A stretch of DNA of 64,000 bases from Shewanella denitrificans OS217 (GCF_000013765.1 NC_007954.1:3038001-3102000), one strand, 5' to 3'. Numbered from the stretch's first letter, positions 8,573 to 15,933 are shown. Notes: generated by a model not told the origin, from the letters alone. Numbers and translations: made by a program.

Positions 8573-9700
8573 TTGTCTGATTCCATAGCACTCGTTCTAG
8601 GCGGCGGCGGCTCCAGAGCCGCTTACCAAATTGGGGTACTCAAAGCCTTAGCCCAATTCTATCCCCGCAATCATGGGGTGCCATTTAAAATAATAAGTGG
8701 GACATCCGCCGGTGCCATCAATGCTACCTCATTAGCCACCCATGCATCCTGTTTTCATCTTGGAGTGCGTAAACTTGAGTGGGTATGGCGTAATTTTGAA
8801 ACCCATAAAGTGTATAAAGCCTCAGTGGCAGGCGTGCTTTCCCATCTAGGAAAAATGGCCATCAAAGGCTTACAGGATGACAAGGTAAATACAGACGCTG
8901 GTAGCCTATTTGATAATAGTCCGCTGCGAAATTTACTCAATCAGTTAATTGATTTTAAAAGAATAGACAGAAACATAGCCAACAATGCCTTAACGGCACT
9001 GAGCATAGATGCCTCCTGCTACAATGATTCCCGCTCCTACAGTTTTTTTCAGGCCAAAGACAGCATCGACGATTGGCATAGATCCCGCCGAATGGGGTTA
9101 AGGGCTCGCCTCAATACAGATCATTTACTGGCAAGTTCCGCTATTCCTTTGGTGTTCCCGTCAATTAAACTTAACCAAGCCTATTTTGGCGATGGCTCAG
9201 TGCACCAGCTATCCCCCTTATCGAGCCCAATTCATTTAGGCGCTGACAAACTGTTTGTGATCAATTTAGACAGCCCACATAAAGTCAATAATTTAGAACT
9301 TAAGTATCACCCTAAAACAGCCACCATAGCAGGCCACCTGTTGGATACGATATTTTCAGACACACTGAACAGTGATTTAGAGCGCCTCACCCGCATCAAT
9401 ACCACCTTAGGGTTAATTCCAGAGGAAAATCGCCGCGATCTGAGTCTGCGGCCCATCAAAACCTTAGTGATCAAACCCAGCGAAGATTTAAGTCAGATTG
9501 CCGCTCGCTTCTATCAAGATATGCCCTATGCCGTTAAGGCCTTGTTAAGGTTAATGGGGCTTGAACGGCAATCAGATTCCAGTATCGTGTCTTACTTGTT
9601 ATTCGAAAAAAGCTATACCAGTGCCTTGATCAACTTAGGGTATAGTGATGCTATGGCACAAATCGATGAGATTAAATCCTTCTTTAATATCGCTCACTAA
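8573..9700 (+). CDS. Patatin-like phospholipase
   Basis: 375 residues. The oxyanion loop GGGGSRAAYQIG is at 10-21, the nucleophile elbow GTSAG puts the active serine at 45, and the dyad aspartate is D207 in FGDGS. These are the catalytic elements of patatin lipid acyl hydrolases. The usual third motif is DGG or DGA; DGS is a mild variant. There is no signal peptide. The start is TTG at 8573, supported by a GAGGA eight or nine bases upstream and by the position of the glycine loop. It is divergent from the HD-GYP operon; about 300 bases between them should hold both promoters. Confidence 0.88.
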   Translation: MSDSIALVLGGGGSRAAYQIGVLKALAQFYPRNHGVPFKIISGTSAGAINATSLATHASCFHLGVRKLEWVWRNFETHKVYKASVAGVLSHLGKMAIKGLQDDKVNTDAGSLFDNSPLRNLLNQLIDFKRIDRNIANNALTALSIDASCYNDSRSYSFFQAKDSIDDWHRSRRMGLRARLNTDHLLASSAIPLVFPSIKLNQAYFGDGSVHQLSPLSSPIHLGADKLFVINLDSPHKVNNLELKYHPKTATIAGHLLDTIFSDTLNSDLERLTRINTTLGLIPEENRRDLSLRPIKTLVIKPSEDLSQIAARFYQDMPYAVKALLRLMGLERQSDSSIVSYLLFEKSYTSALINLGYSDAMAQIDEIKSFFNIAH

Positions 9701-9817
9701 GCAAAAGAGTCATAAAAATACAAAACCCGTTGGAATAACTGACAAACAACGACACGACTCACTGAGATGCTTAAGGTATAATTTGGACATTCAACACCTG
9801 AGACAGTATGCCAAAAA

Positions 9818-10393
9818 ATGAATTGCCAACCCACCACCATCCCGGAGGTATTACTCTTTAAGCCCACACTCCATGGTGATGAGCGCGGCTTTTTTATGGA
9901 AACATTCAGGCAAAAAGAATTTGATGCTTGCCTCATGGCCAATGGCATGGCGGCAACCCCGTTAGTGCAAGACAATGTTTCACGTTCTCATCGCCATGTA
10001 CTCAGGGGGTTACACTTCCAAGAGCATCATCCCCAAGGTAAGTTAGTGCGGGTTTCCCAAGGTGAAATATTTGATGTGGCTGTCGATATTCGGCCACAAT
10101 CGGCAACCTTTGGCCACTGGGTAGGCCATATCCTTTCAGCAGAAAACCGGTTACAAATGTGGATCCCCACAGGTTTTGCCCACGGTTTTTATGTGCTCTC
10201 AGATATCGCCGATATCGTCTATAAATGCAGTGATTATTATCAGAGCCATGATGAGCGAGTCATCCCTTGGAATGATCCTCAACTAGCCATAGATTGGCCC
10301 CTTGAAGCTGAGCCCATTTTATCAATAAAAGACAATCCACAGTTTTTCTGTCAAGCCTCAAACCCTCTGGTTATGATGCAGAAAATAAAATGA
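9818..10393 (+). CDS. rfbC: dTDP-4-dehydrorhamnose 3,5-epimerase
   Basis: 191 residues, the normal family length. RmlC-type cupin features are clear: GDERGFFMETFR, then RGLHFQ with the catalytic base His66, KLVRVSQGEIFDVAVDIR, and WIPTGFAHGFYVLS. It epimerises carbons 3 and 5 of dTDP-4-keto-6-deoxyglucose on the route to dTDP-L-rhamnose, used in O-antigen and other surface glycans. The stop overlaps the start of rfbD by ATGA, so the two are co-translated. rfbA and rfbB are not next to it. Confidence 0.94.
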   Translation: MNCQPTTIPEVLLFKPTLHGDERGFFMETFRQKEFDACLMANGMAATPLVQDNVSRSHRHVLRGLHFQEHHPQGKLVRVSQGEIFDVAVDIRPQSATFGHWVGHILSAENRLQMWIPTGFAHGFYVLSDIADIVYKCSDYYQSHDERVIPWNDPQLAIDWPLEAEPILSIKDNPQFFCQASNPLVMMQKIK

Positions 10394-11268
10394 CTGAGGC
10401 AAAAAAACCAATCACTGTGCTAATTTTAGGCGCGAAGGGGCAAGTCGGCCAAGCCTTGTTGGCTTCGAAGCCCGCTGATATCAATGTTATTGCCTTAAGC
10501 AGGAAAGCGCTGGATATCACTAATGTGCCTAAATTAGGCCAATGCTTGCAAGCACTCACACCTCAAATCATCATCAATGCGGCAGGCTTTACTCAGGTTG
10601 AATTAGCCGAACAGGAACGTGAGTTAGCCACTAGCATAAACGGCGCCGCCGTGAGTGAACTTGCGCGCCTTGCAAAACAACAAGGTGCTCGCCTAATTCA
10701 TCTTTCCAGTGATTATGTTTTCGATGGCAATAAACACAGCCCGTATTTATGCACAGACAGTCCGAACCCCATCAATCATTATGGCCAGACTAAACGCCAA
10801 GGTGAGCGAGGAATATTGGCGCACAATGACACCAAGTTAACCATAGTGCGCACTTCTTGGCTTTATGGTGGACAAGGGCGACACTTTGTTGATTCCATGC
10901 TTAACTTAATGCGCACCAAAGAGACCCTTAGCGTGGTAGCAGACCAATATGGTAGTCCAACGTATGTGCTTGGTTTGGCAAACTTCATCTGGTCTCTGCG
11001 CCATGTTAAGTCATTCTCTCCCATCTACCATTGGAGCGATTCTGGGGTATGTTCTTGGTTTGAGTTTGCCGTAGAAATTCAGCGCCAAGCCTTGCTGCTT
11101 GGCATAGTAAAACAGCCGATCCCAATAATCCCTATCAGCAGTGAATGCTATTCATCAATCGTTAATAGACCTGCATACAGCGCGCTGGCATGTGATGACT
11201 CCATTGAAATTTGTTTAGTTAAGCCCTGGCAAACACAGTTAACTCAGTACTTACTTAATAAAACTTAA
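10390..11268 (+). CDS. rfbD: dTDP-4-dehydrorhamnose reductase
   Basis: 292 residues. A Rossmann fold opens with LILGAKGQVGQAL, and the SDR catalytic YxxxK is Y131-GQT-K135. Family stretches such as SSDYVFDG, VRTSWLYG and ADQYGSPTY are intact. It reduces the 4-keto group with NAD(P)H in the last step of dTDP-L-rhamnose synthesis. It overlaps rfbC by four bases. No terminator of note follows, but the next gene starts about 220 bases later. Confidence 0.94.
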   Translation: MTEAKKPITVLILGAKGQVGQALLASKPADINVIALSRKALDITNVPKLGQCLQALTPQIIINAAGFTQVELAEQERELATSINGAAVSELARLAKQQGARLIHLSSDYVFDGNKHSPYLCTDSPNPINHYGQTKRQGERGILAHNDTKLTIVRTSWLYGGQGRHFVDSMLNLMRTKETLSVVADQYGSPTYVLGLANFIWSLRHVKSFSPIYHWSDSGVCSWFEFAVEIQRQALLLGIVKQPIPIIPISSECYSSIVNRPAYSALACDDSIEICLVKPWQTQLTQYLLNKT

Positions 11269-11488
11269 CCGTAAACTTCTTGGCTAAGTTATTAATGACT
11301 CATGTTAATTAACCGAGTGCATCCCCTGCATATGAAAACAACATGATTCATGCAAATAAATTCACCAACAATGCAGAAAAATTTCGCTTTCGATCAATCC
11401 TAGCATTAGGTAAAAAGGGTAAGTTACCAAGAGTGGTATTGTTATACCAATTGCATTAATAAATTGGTGTTCTATCAGGACTTAGATC

Positions 11489-11650
11489 ATGTCTCACACA
11501 TTCGAATTTGATGACGATGCAACGCCATGGGGCGATAACATCAAGGAAAAACAAAAGACCAAACGTGTTAAACAACGCCGTCGCGATAACAAACGCCGTT
11601 TTGTTGATGATAATGCCAGTATGGATTTTGTCCCCGCTAAGTGGAAATAA
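11489..11650 (+). CDS. Small charged protein of unknown function (53 aa)
   Basis: ATG at 11489 opens 53 codons. The N-terminal third is acidic (MSHTFEFDDDATPWGD), the middle is very basic (KEKQKTKRVKQRRRDNKRR), and the end reads FVDDNASMDFVPAKWK. A TCAGGA stands about eight bases before the start, and a strong terminator begins 30 bases after the stop. These flanks make a real gene likely. I do not recognise the family. The basic centre could bind nucleic acid or be a ribosome-associated segment, but that is only a guess. Confidence 0.65.
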   Translation: MSHTFEFDDDATPWGDNIKEKQKTKRVKQRRRDNKRRFVDDNASMDFVPAKWK

Positions 11651-11680
11651 CTTAAGGTTTTTGCCACCTCAAATTGATGA

Positions 11681-11708
11681 AAGCAAGTTGCTCGCAACTT
11701 GCTTTTTT
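11681..11708 (+). terminator. Intrinsic terminator after the 53-aa gene
   Basis: AAGCAAGTTG pairs with CAACTTGCTT around a short loop and is followed by TTTT. It is a strong stem directly downstream of the small gene. A run of nine C follows at 11713-11721. Confidence 0.88.
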
Positions 11709-11820
11709 GTTGCCCCCCCCCTCACAGCTCATAGACTTAGTTTTTCTAACACGCTGAAATAAAGACTAAACCGTGATTTGATGTTTCTTTATCATTATCT
11801 CTAGTAATTAAAAATGACAT

Positions 11821-11846
11821 AAAAAAAGGACCGCTAAGCGATCCTT
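11821..11846 (-). terminator. Intrinsic terminator of mgtE
   Basis: On the minus strand AAGGATCGCT and AGCGGTCCTT form a stem with one mismatch, followed by seven T. It lies about 90 bases beyond the mgtE stop codon. Confidence 0.8.
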
Positions 11847-11932
11847 GACTATGAAACCTATCATATTAATTATCTAGCGGCACTTAACTAACCCACTCGA
11901 AGGGCTGTGGACTTAAGTACTCCCAGACATGA

Positions 11933-13309
11933 TTAAAGATATAAAATGGTCGCTAATCCTAGGAAAGTAAAGAAGCCGACGACATCCGTCACTGTGGTTA
12001 AAATCACCGAACCCGACAAGGCCGCATCTTGATTGAATTTTTGCAATACCATAGGGATGATAACCCCTGCCATGGCCGCCACAGCCATGTTGATTAAGAT
12101 AGCAGAGCCTATGATGACCCCCATGACTCCATCATTAAACCACCAGCCAGCAACTATGCCCACAGTAATGGACCAAAGTATCCCGTTAACAGCACCTATG
12201 CCCAGTTCGTTTTTCAGCAGCGACATCACGTTACCCGCTGAAATCTGTCCCATGGCCATACCACGGATCATCAGGGTTAGCGACTGACTGCCAGCAATGC
12301 CGCCCATGGAAGCAACAATAGGCATTAATACCGCCAAGGCCACCACTTGCGATAACACATTCTCGAATAAGCCTATGGTCGCCGAAGCTAAAAATGCGGT
12401 CAGTAAGTTAATGCCTAACCATACAGCACGGCGCCTTGCACCTATCATAATGGGGGCGAAGAGATCGTCGTCCTCATCCATACCCGCGGTCGCCATCAAC
12501 TGAGCTTCATAATGCTCACGCACTAATGCTGTCGCGGTACGCAGTGTCACTCGGCCTATCAATACCCCTTCGGCATCAACCACTGGGAATTCAAGCTCAC
12601 GGCTATGCTCAACCGCTTCGGCGGCCTCAATTAGCGACGAATCGGCGGCAATAGAGCGGCCATCTTCCCAAATTAATGACTCAAGCAAAGTGTCGGGATC
12701 TTGTTTAAACAGATCATGGCGCCTAACAGTACCAAGGTACTTATCTTCTTCATCCACTAAAAAAAGGTGATCATTACAATCTAGATCGATACGCCTAAAA
12801 AATCGCTGCCCTTGAGCGACTGAAGATAAGTGGCCTAACACTAACATTTGATGATCGGCATAACGGCCTATTTCATTTTCACCATATTGATTATAAAGCT
12901 CAAAGTGCCGACGTTGTCGCTCGCCCATCTGGGCTAGCGCTCTGTCAATCATGCTATCGGGTAATGAGTCACTCCAGTCAATTAAGTCTTCAGGGCTTAA
13001 TTGACTAAACAGCAGATCAATCTCTTCGCTGGGCATCTTTTTCAAGATCCCCAAACGCGGATCGGCACGCATCAGGCTTAATACTTCAGCCCTTGCTTCT
13101 ATGGCAACTTGTTGCCAACGATCGTAACGCTCATCTAAGGGTAAAGATTCTAATAGAATTGAAATCGTGCCAGGTTCAGCCTCTTCGAGAATATCGCTAA
13201 AAACCTCGGCTTGAGCCTCACCTTCAGCCTCTGTAAGCTGTTGAACAACAAGACTTACTTCTGCCTGAGTTTGAGTACCAGTTTCAATCTCGGTCTCAAT
13301 TTCATTCAC
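11933..13309 (-). CDS. mgtE: MgtE-type magnesium transporter
   Basis: 458 residues with the MgtE order: an N-terminal superhelical domain (to about 135), a pair of CBS domains (about 135-255; GTVRRHDLF and EFPVVDAEGVLIGRVTL), then five membrane helices from about 285. The last helices carry the conserved DAALSGSVILTTVTDVVGF stretch, whose aspartates line the Mg2+ pore. It is a Mg2+-gated channel of the inner membrane. A glutamate-rich N-terminal extension of about 30 residues (ETEIETGTQTQAE) is unusual but low in complexity. It is divergent from the peroxidase gene. Confidence 0.93.
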   Translation of the reverse strand: MNEIETEIETGTQTQAEVSLVVQQLTEAEGEAQAEVFSDILEEAEPGTISILLESLPLDERYDRWQQVAIEARAEVLSLMRADPRLGILKKMPSEEIDLLFSQLSPEDLIDWSDSLPDSMIDRALAQMGERQRRHFELYNQYGENEIGRYADHQMLVLGHLSSVAQGQRFFRRIDLDCNDHLFLVDEEDKYLGTVRRHDLFKQDPDTLLESLIWEDGRSIAADSSLIEAAEAVEHSRELEFPVVDAEGVLIGRVTLRTATALVREHYEAQLMATAGMDEDDDLFAPIMIGARRRAVWLGINLLTAFLASATIGLFENVLSQVVALAVLMPIVASMGGIAGSQSLTLMIRGMAMGQISAGNVMSLLKNELGIGAVNGILWSITVGIVAGWWFNDGVMGVIIGSAILINMAVAAMAGVIIPMVLQKFNQDAALSGSVILTTVTDVVGFFTFLGLATILYL

Positions 13310-13459
13310 GCAACGGCCCCTTTCACAATGACAAATATGGACAAACTATATTGATTTTTACATTTATAAGCAAATAGATATAAAAAATTGCACACAATCT
13401 AATTGTGAAAAACTCACATTTTGACTATAGTCTGTACACCCTATTTTTTGGAGCTTATT

Positions 13460-13945
13460 ATGCCAAATTCTATCTACGATTTCACAGTCACAGACATCCA
13501 AGGTAACAACATCAGTATGAGCAGTTTTAAAGGCAAAGTACTGTTAATTGTTAATACCGCCAGTCAATGCGGTTTTACACCACAATACAAGGCATTAGAA
13601 GAGCTTTACCAGTCATACTCAGCTAAAGGTTTCGCCGTTCTTGGCTTTCCTTGTAATCAGTTTGGTGCCCAAGAAAAAGAAAACGAAGCCAAGATCAGCC
13701 AATTCTGCGAAATAAACTTCGGGGTGAGTTTTCCACTGTTTAGCAAGATAGAGGTCAATGGCGCCAATGCGGCACCTTTATATCAGTACCTTAAAAATAC
13801 GGCCAAGGGAGTGTTAGGCACAGAAGGCATAAAGTGGAATTTCACTAAGTTTCTGGTGGATGGCGAAGGGAATGTACTGGAACGTTTTGCACCGACCACC
13901 AAACCCGAAACCTTAGCGCCCAAGATAGCCAAACTGTTAAGTTAA
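13460..13945 (+). CDS. Glutathione peroxidase family thiol peroxidase (BtuE-like)
   Basis: 161 residues from ATG 13460, which has GGAG seven bases upstream; an upstream TTG at 13421 adds a poor extension. The peroxidatic cysteine is C37 in NTASQCGFTPQY, and the supporting residues of the catalytic tetrad lie in GFPCNQFGAQE and KWNFTKFLVD. It uses cysteine, not selenocysteine, and so probably takes electrons from thioredoxin or glutathione to reduce hydrogen and lipid peroxides. The three sRNA-like genes follow on the same strand, 130 bases downstream. Confidence 0.92.
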   Translation: MPNSIYDFTVTDIQGNNISMSSFKGKVLLIVNTASQCGFTPQYKALEELYQSYSAKGFAVLGFPCNQFGAQEKENEAKISQFCEINFGVSFPLFSKIEVNGANAAPLYQYLKNTAKGVLGTEGIKWNFTKFLVDGEGNVLERFAPTTKPETLAPKIAKLLS

Positions 13946-14074
13946 TCAGCCATGTATTGAATAAGTTACTTGGTGGTTAAAAATAAAAAGCAAGGCAATC
14001 ATCTGATAAATAACACCTTTAAATATCATCAGCTAACAAAATTAAATAAATGATCAAAATTTCAATTTAATAAT

Positions 14075-14101
14075 GAACTTTTCCTCTGGCAAGGGCTCCA
14101 A
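14075..14101 (+). promoter_or_regulatory. Sigma-E-like promoter of sRNA unit 1
   Basis: GAACTT at 14075-14080, a 16-base spacer, then TCCAA at 14097-14101. E. coli sigma-E promoters have GGAACTT, about 16 bases, then TCTAA or TCAAA. Seven bases later lies GAAAG, a plausible transcript start. The same geometry recurs exactly in the next two units. Confidence 0.65.
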
Positions 14102-14107
14102 TATATT

Positions 14108-14209
14108 GAAAGTCATTTTTCACTTTCTTCATCATCTCCCTGGGGCTTCTAGCGCGGCCCCTTTGATCTCAAAGTAGATCGATAGGCAATCCATTGATTG
14201 CCTTTTTTT
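14108..14209 (+). ncRNA. Putative sigma-E-dependent sRNA, unit 1 (MicA-like)
   Basis: A predicted transcript of about 102 bases with no convincing reading frame. It starts GAAAG, has a single-stranded C/U-rich stretch TTCATCATCTCCCTG at 14127-14141, then a hairpin GGGGC/GCCCC (14142-14161), a small hairpin GATCT/AGATC (14165-14180), and a terminator GGCAATC/GATTGCC followed by seven T. From memory, enterobacterial MicA also begins GAAAG and pairs with omp mRNAs through an ATCATCATCCCTG segment before its first hairpin. The resemblance is suggestive; homology is not proven. The C/U stretch could mask Shine-Dalgarno sites. Confidence 0.65.
14185..14209 (+). terminator. Intrinsic terminator of sRNA unit 1
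   Basis: GGCAATC (14185-14191) and GATTGCC (14196-14202) with a four-base loop, then seven T. It is typical of Hfq-bound sRNA 3' ends. Confidence 0.9.
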
Positions 14210-14275
14210 ATGCCTAAAATTCACAGCCACTGAACAGATATTGAAAACGATGAGTAAAAAATATCATCTTGGAAT

Positions 14276-14302
14276 GAACTTATCTCAACAGCTTGAGTCA
14301 TA
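14276..14302 (+). promoter_or_regulatory. Sigma-E-like promoter of sRNA unit 2
   Basis: GAACTT at 14276-14281, a spacer of 16, then TCATA at 14298-14302. The spacing equals that of unit 1, although the spacer sequence is unrelated, so the match is not simply due to duplication. Confidence 0.62.
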
Positions 14303-14308
14303 CATTAT

Positions 14309-14424
14309 GTACCAAATTTGTTTTACACATTATTGTTCATCCTCCTCCCTTTTTAGATAGGTGTTTCACTATCAAACGCATTGCTTTTGCAAACGTCGCA
14401 ACCTTATTTAGGTTGCTTTTTTTT
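14309..14424 (+). ncRNA. Putative sigma-E-dependent sRNA, unit 2
   Basis: Predicted transcript of about 116 bases, with the start set by analogy to unit 1. Order: an A/U-rich leader, the C/U-rich stretch TTCATCCTCCTCCCT at 14336-14350, an imperfect hairpin GATAG/CTATC (14356-14373), a small hairpin TTGC/GCAA near 14381-14392, then the terminator GCAACC/GGTTGC with eight T. The C/U stretch is close to a perfect anti-Shine-Dalgarno (it contains CCTCCTCCC). No reading frame with a ribosome site is present. Function inferred: Hfq-type antisense control of translation. Confidence 0.65.
14398..14424 (+). terminator. Intrinsic terminator of sRNA unit 2
   Basis: GCAACC (14398-14403) pairs with GGTTGC (14411-14416) around a seven-base loop, followed by eight T. 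Confidence 0.92.
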
Positions 14425-14507
14425 GCCTGCTGTTTGGGGAAGATTGTGAGCTGAAGTCAAGATATTCGACGGCGGCTAAAATAAACGAAATAAATCCCAC
14501 TTAAACG

Positions 14508-14534
14508 GAACTTATCTCAACAGCTTGAGTCATA
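14508..14534 (+). promoter_or_regulatory. Sigma-E-like promoter of sRNA unit 3
   Basis: GGAACTT at 14507-14513 matches the sigma-E -35 consensus fully, a 16-base spacer follows, then TCATA at 14530-14534. Confidence 0.65.
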
Positions 14535-14540
14535 CATTAT

Positions 14541-14656
14541 GTACCAAATTTGTTTTACACATTTTTGTTCATCATCCTCCCTTTTTAGATAGGTGTTTCA
14601 CTATCAAACGCATTGCTTTTGCAAACGTCGCAACCTTATTTAGGTTGCTTTTTTTT
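14541..14656 (+). ncRNA. Putative sigma-E-dependent sRNA, unit 3
   Basis: Predicted transcript of about 116 bases with the same hairpins as unit 2. Its C/U-rich stretch is TTCATCATCCTCCCT (14568-14582). That is unit 2 with one base changed, and it resembles unit 1 more closely in its ATCATC part. The short in-frame stretches that cross it have no ribosome site and run through the terminator, so I do not treat them as genes. The terminator T-run is 48 bases from the converging pstS terminator. Confidence 0.65.
14630..14656 (+). terminator. Intrinsic terminator of sRNA unit 3
   Basis: GCAACC (14630-14635) and GGTTGC (14643-14648) with eight T, identical to that of unit 2. Confidence 0.92.
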
Positions 14657-14704
14657 GTCTTATTTTCGATGCCTCATAATCGATATTTCACGGATGCCAG
14701 ACAC

Positions 14705-14728
14705 AAAAAAGGCCTCCGAAGAGGCCTT
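14705..14728 (-). terminator. Intrinsic terminator of pstS
   Basis: On the minus strand GGCCTC, loop TTCG, GAGGCC and then six T: a UUCG-capped stem 20 bases after the pstS stop. The opposite strand has only four T. Confidence 0.92.
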
Positions 14729-14748
14729 TTATCAAACAAGAGTTATTA

Positions 14749-15720
14749 TTACAGGCGTATACCGGCTTTTTCTAAATCTTTGGCCACTACGCTGCGTGGT
14801 AATGGTACATAACCATCTTTCTCAACCACTTGTTGGCCTTGTTTAGACAAAACATAACGTATGAATTCACGATCCATGGGTGATAATTCTTTATTGGGGT
14901 GCTTATTGATATACACGTACAGGTAACGTGATAATGGATAAGTACCGCTGGCAGCATTTTCAGGAGTTGCAGCAATAAGCTCACCGCCCTTCTTCGATAT
15001 AGCTAATGCACGCACGCCAGCTGTCTTATAACCAATGCCAGAATAACCTATGGCATTAAGTGACTGGGACACAGACTGTACCACCGAAGCTGAACCCGGT
15101 TGCTCGTTTACGTTGGCTTTAAAATCACCTTTACATAGGGCCTTCTCTTTAAAGTATCCGTAGGTTCCTGACACTGAATTACGGCCATACAACTGAATGT
15201 CTTTCTCTTTCCAGTTACCGTCTAAACCTAGTTGCCCCCAACGATTGGCTTCATCACCACCACATTTGTTGGTCGATGAAAAGATGCTATCGATTTGAGC
15301 TATGCTAAGGCCTTTAATTGGGTTGTCTTTATGCACAAACACAGCCAATGCATCAATCGCTACCCGGATAGCGGTTGGTTGATAACCATAGTGTTTCTCA
15401 AAGGCTTCGACTTCGTTTGGCTTCATCTTGCGGCTCATTGGACCGAACTGGGATGTGCCTTCAGTTAATGCTGGCGGCGCAGTAGAAGAACCCGCGGCTT
15501 GAATTTGAATATTCACATTAGGGTAAATATGCTTAAACTCTTCTGCCCATAAGGTCATCATGTTTGCTAACGTGTCTGAACCTACTGAAGATAAATTACC
15601 TGACACACCGCTGGTTTTTTCATAAGTAGGCAGGGCGGCATCGATTGATGCCATAGAAGCTGCAGAGAATACACTGACTGCAGTTAAAGTCATTGCGCTA
15701 ACAAGCTGTTTCAATTTCAT
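14749..15720 (-). CDS. pstS: Periplasmic phosphate-binding protein of the Pst transporter
   Basis: 323 residues from ATG 15720, which has GGAG eight bases upstream. The signal peptide is MKLKQLVSAMTLTAVSVFSA with cleavage near ASMAS. The mature part has the phosphate-binding protein pattern: VGSDTLANMM, IQAAGSSTAPPALTEGTSQF, FVHKDNP, YGRNSVSGTYGYFKEKALC and YSGIGYK. It delivers phosphate to PstCAB, whose genes lie about 37 kb away. An upstream frame would add 31 residues before the signal peptide, which is implausible. A Pho-box-like site lies 87 bases upstream, so induction by phosphate starvation is likely. Confidence 0.92.
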   Translation of the reverse strand: MKLKQLVSAMTLTAVSVFSAASMASIDAALPTYEKTSGVSGNLSSVGSDTLANMMTLWAEEFKHIYPNVNIQIQAAGSSTAPPALTEGTSQFGPMSRKMKPNEVEAFEKHYGYQPTAIRVAIDALAVFVHKDNPIKGLSIAQIDSIFSSTNKCGGDEANRWGQLGLDGNWKEKDIQLYGRNSVSGTYGYFKEKALCKGDFKANVNEQPGSASVVQSVSQSLNAIGYSGIGYKTAGVRALAISKKGGELIAATPENAASGTYPLSRYLYVYINKHPNKELSPMDREFIRYVLSKQGQQVVEKDGYVPLPRSVVAKDLEKAGIRL

Positions 15721-15806
15721 TCTAGTGCTCCAGATTAAAAAGCGTACTTGGGTTGAATTAACCAGCTCAGTATCATTGGCCAGCATGACAAGTCTATTAC
15801 TAATAA

Positions 15807-15824
15807 GTGACACTTATATGACAC
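15807..15824 (-). promoter_or_regulatory. Pho-box-like element upstream of pstS
   Basis: On the minus strand GTGTCAT-ATAA-GTGTCAC: two 7-base repeats separated by four bases, as in the PhoB consensus CTGTCAT-N4-CTGTCAT (six and five of seven matches). A further CTTGTCAT lies about 20 bases closer to the gene. Confidence 0.65.
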
Positions 15825-15876
15825 TGGATAAACCAAACTGCCTCATGCCTTTTGTTCGCCAAGAGCCGCAACAATA

Positions 15877-15900
15877 AAGCCATCCTAAGATGGCTTTTTT
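15877..15900 (-). terminator. Hairpin terminator downstream of the M61 protease gene
   Basis: AAGCCATC and GATGGCTT form a stem with a CTAA loop. The T-run is stronger on the plus strand, but the gene that ends here (stop at 15934) is on the minus strand, where CTTTATTG follows the stem. Confidence 0.6.
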
Positions 15901-15933
15901 CAATCACTTGCCTGACCCACTAGCCTAACGGCT

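Larger units (their letters stand above)
14276..14424 (+). repeat. 149-bp direct repeat, copy A (sRNA unit 2 with promoter and terminator)
   Basis: The block from GAACTT to the end of the terminator T-run recurs at 14508-14656, 232 bases downstream, without gaps and with two substitutions by eye (A to T just before the C/U-rich stretch, and C to A within it). The homology stops at the promoter on one side and at the T-run on the other. The repeat is therefore exactly one transcription unit. Confidence 0.95.
14508..14656 (+). repeat. 149-bp direct repeat, copy B (sRNA unit 3 with promoter and terminator)
   Basis: This is the second copy of the block at 14276-14424. Only two bases differ; one changes the C/U-rich stretch from CATCCTCC to CATCATCC, which brings it nearer to unit 1. 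Confidence 0.95.

Noticed and set aside
11713..11721. Run of nine C after a terminator
   Set aside because: It is in non-coding DNA with no gene to be phase-varied; it may be a sequencing artefact or simple slippage tract.
13404..13418. TGTGA-AAAAC-TCACA resembling a CRP site upstream of the peroxidase gene
   Set aside because: The spacer is five bases, not the six required by CRP, so the likeness is probably accidental.
14525..14846. Two short plus-strand reading frames across sRNA unit 3 and the pstS terminator
   Set aside because: They have no ribosome site, run through two terminators and into the 3' end of pstS on the other strand; no codon pattern supports them.
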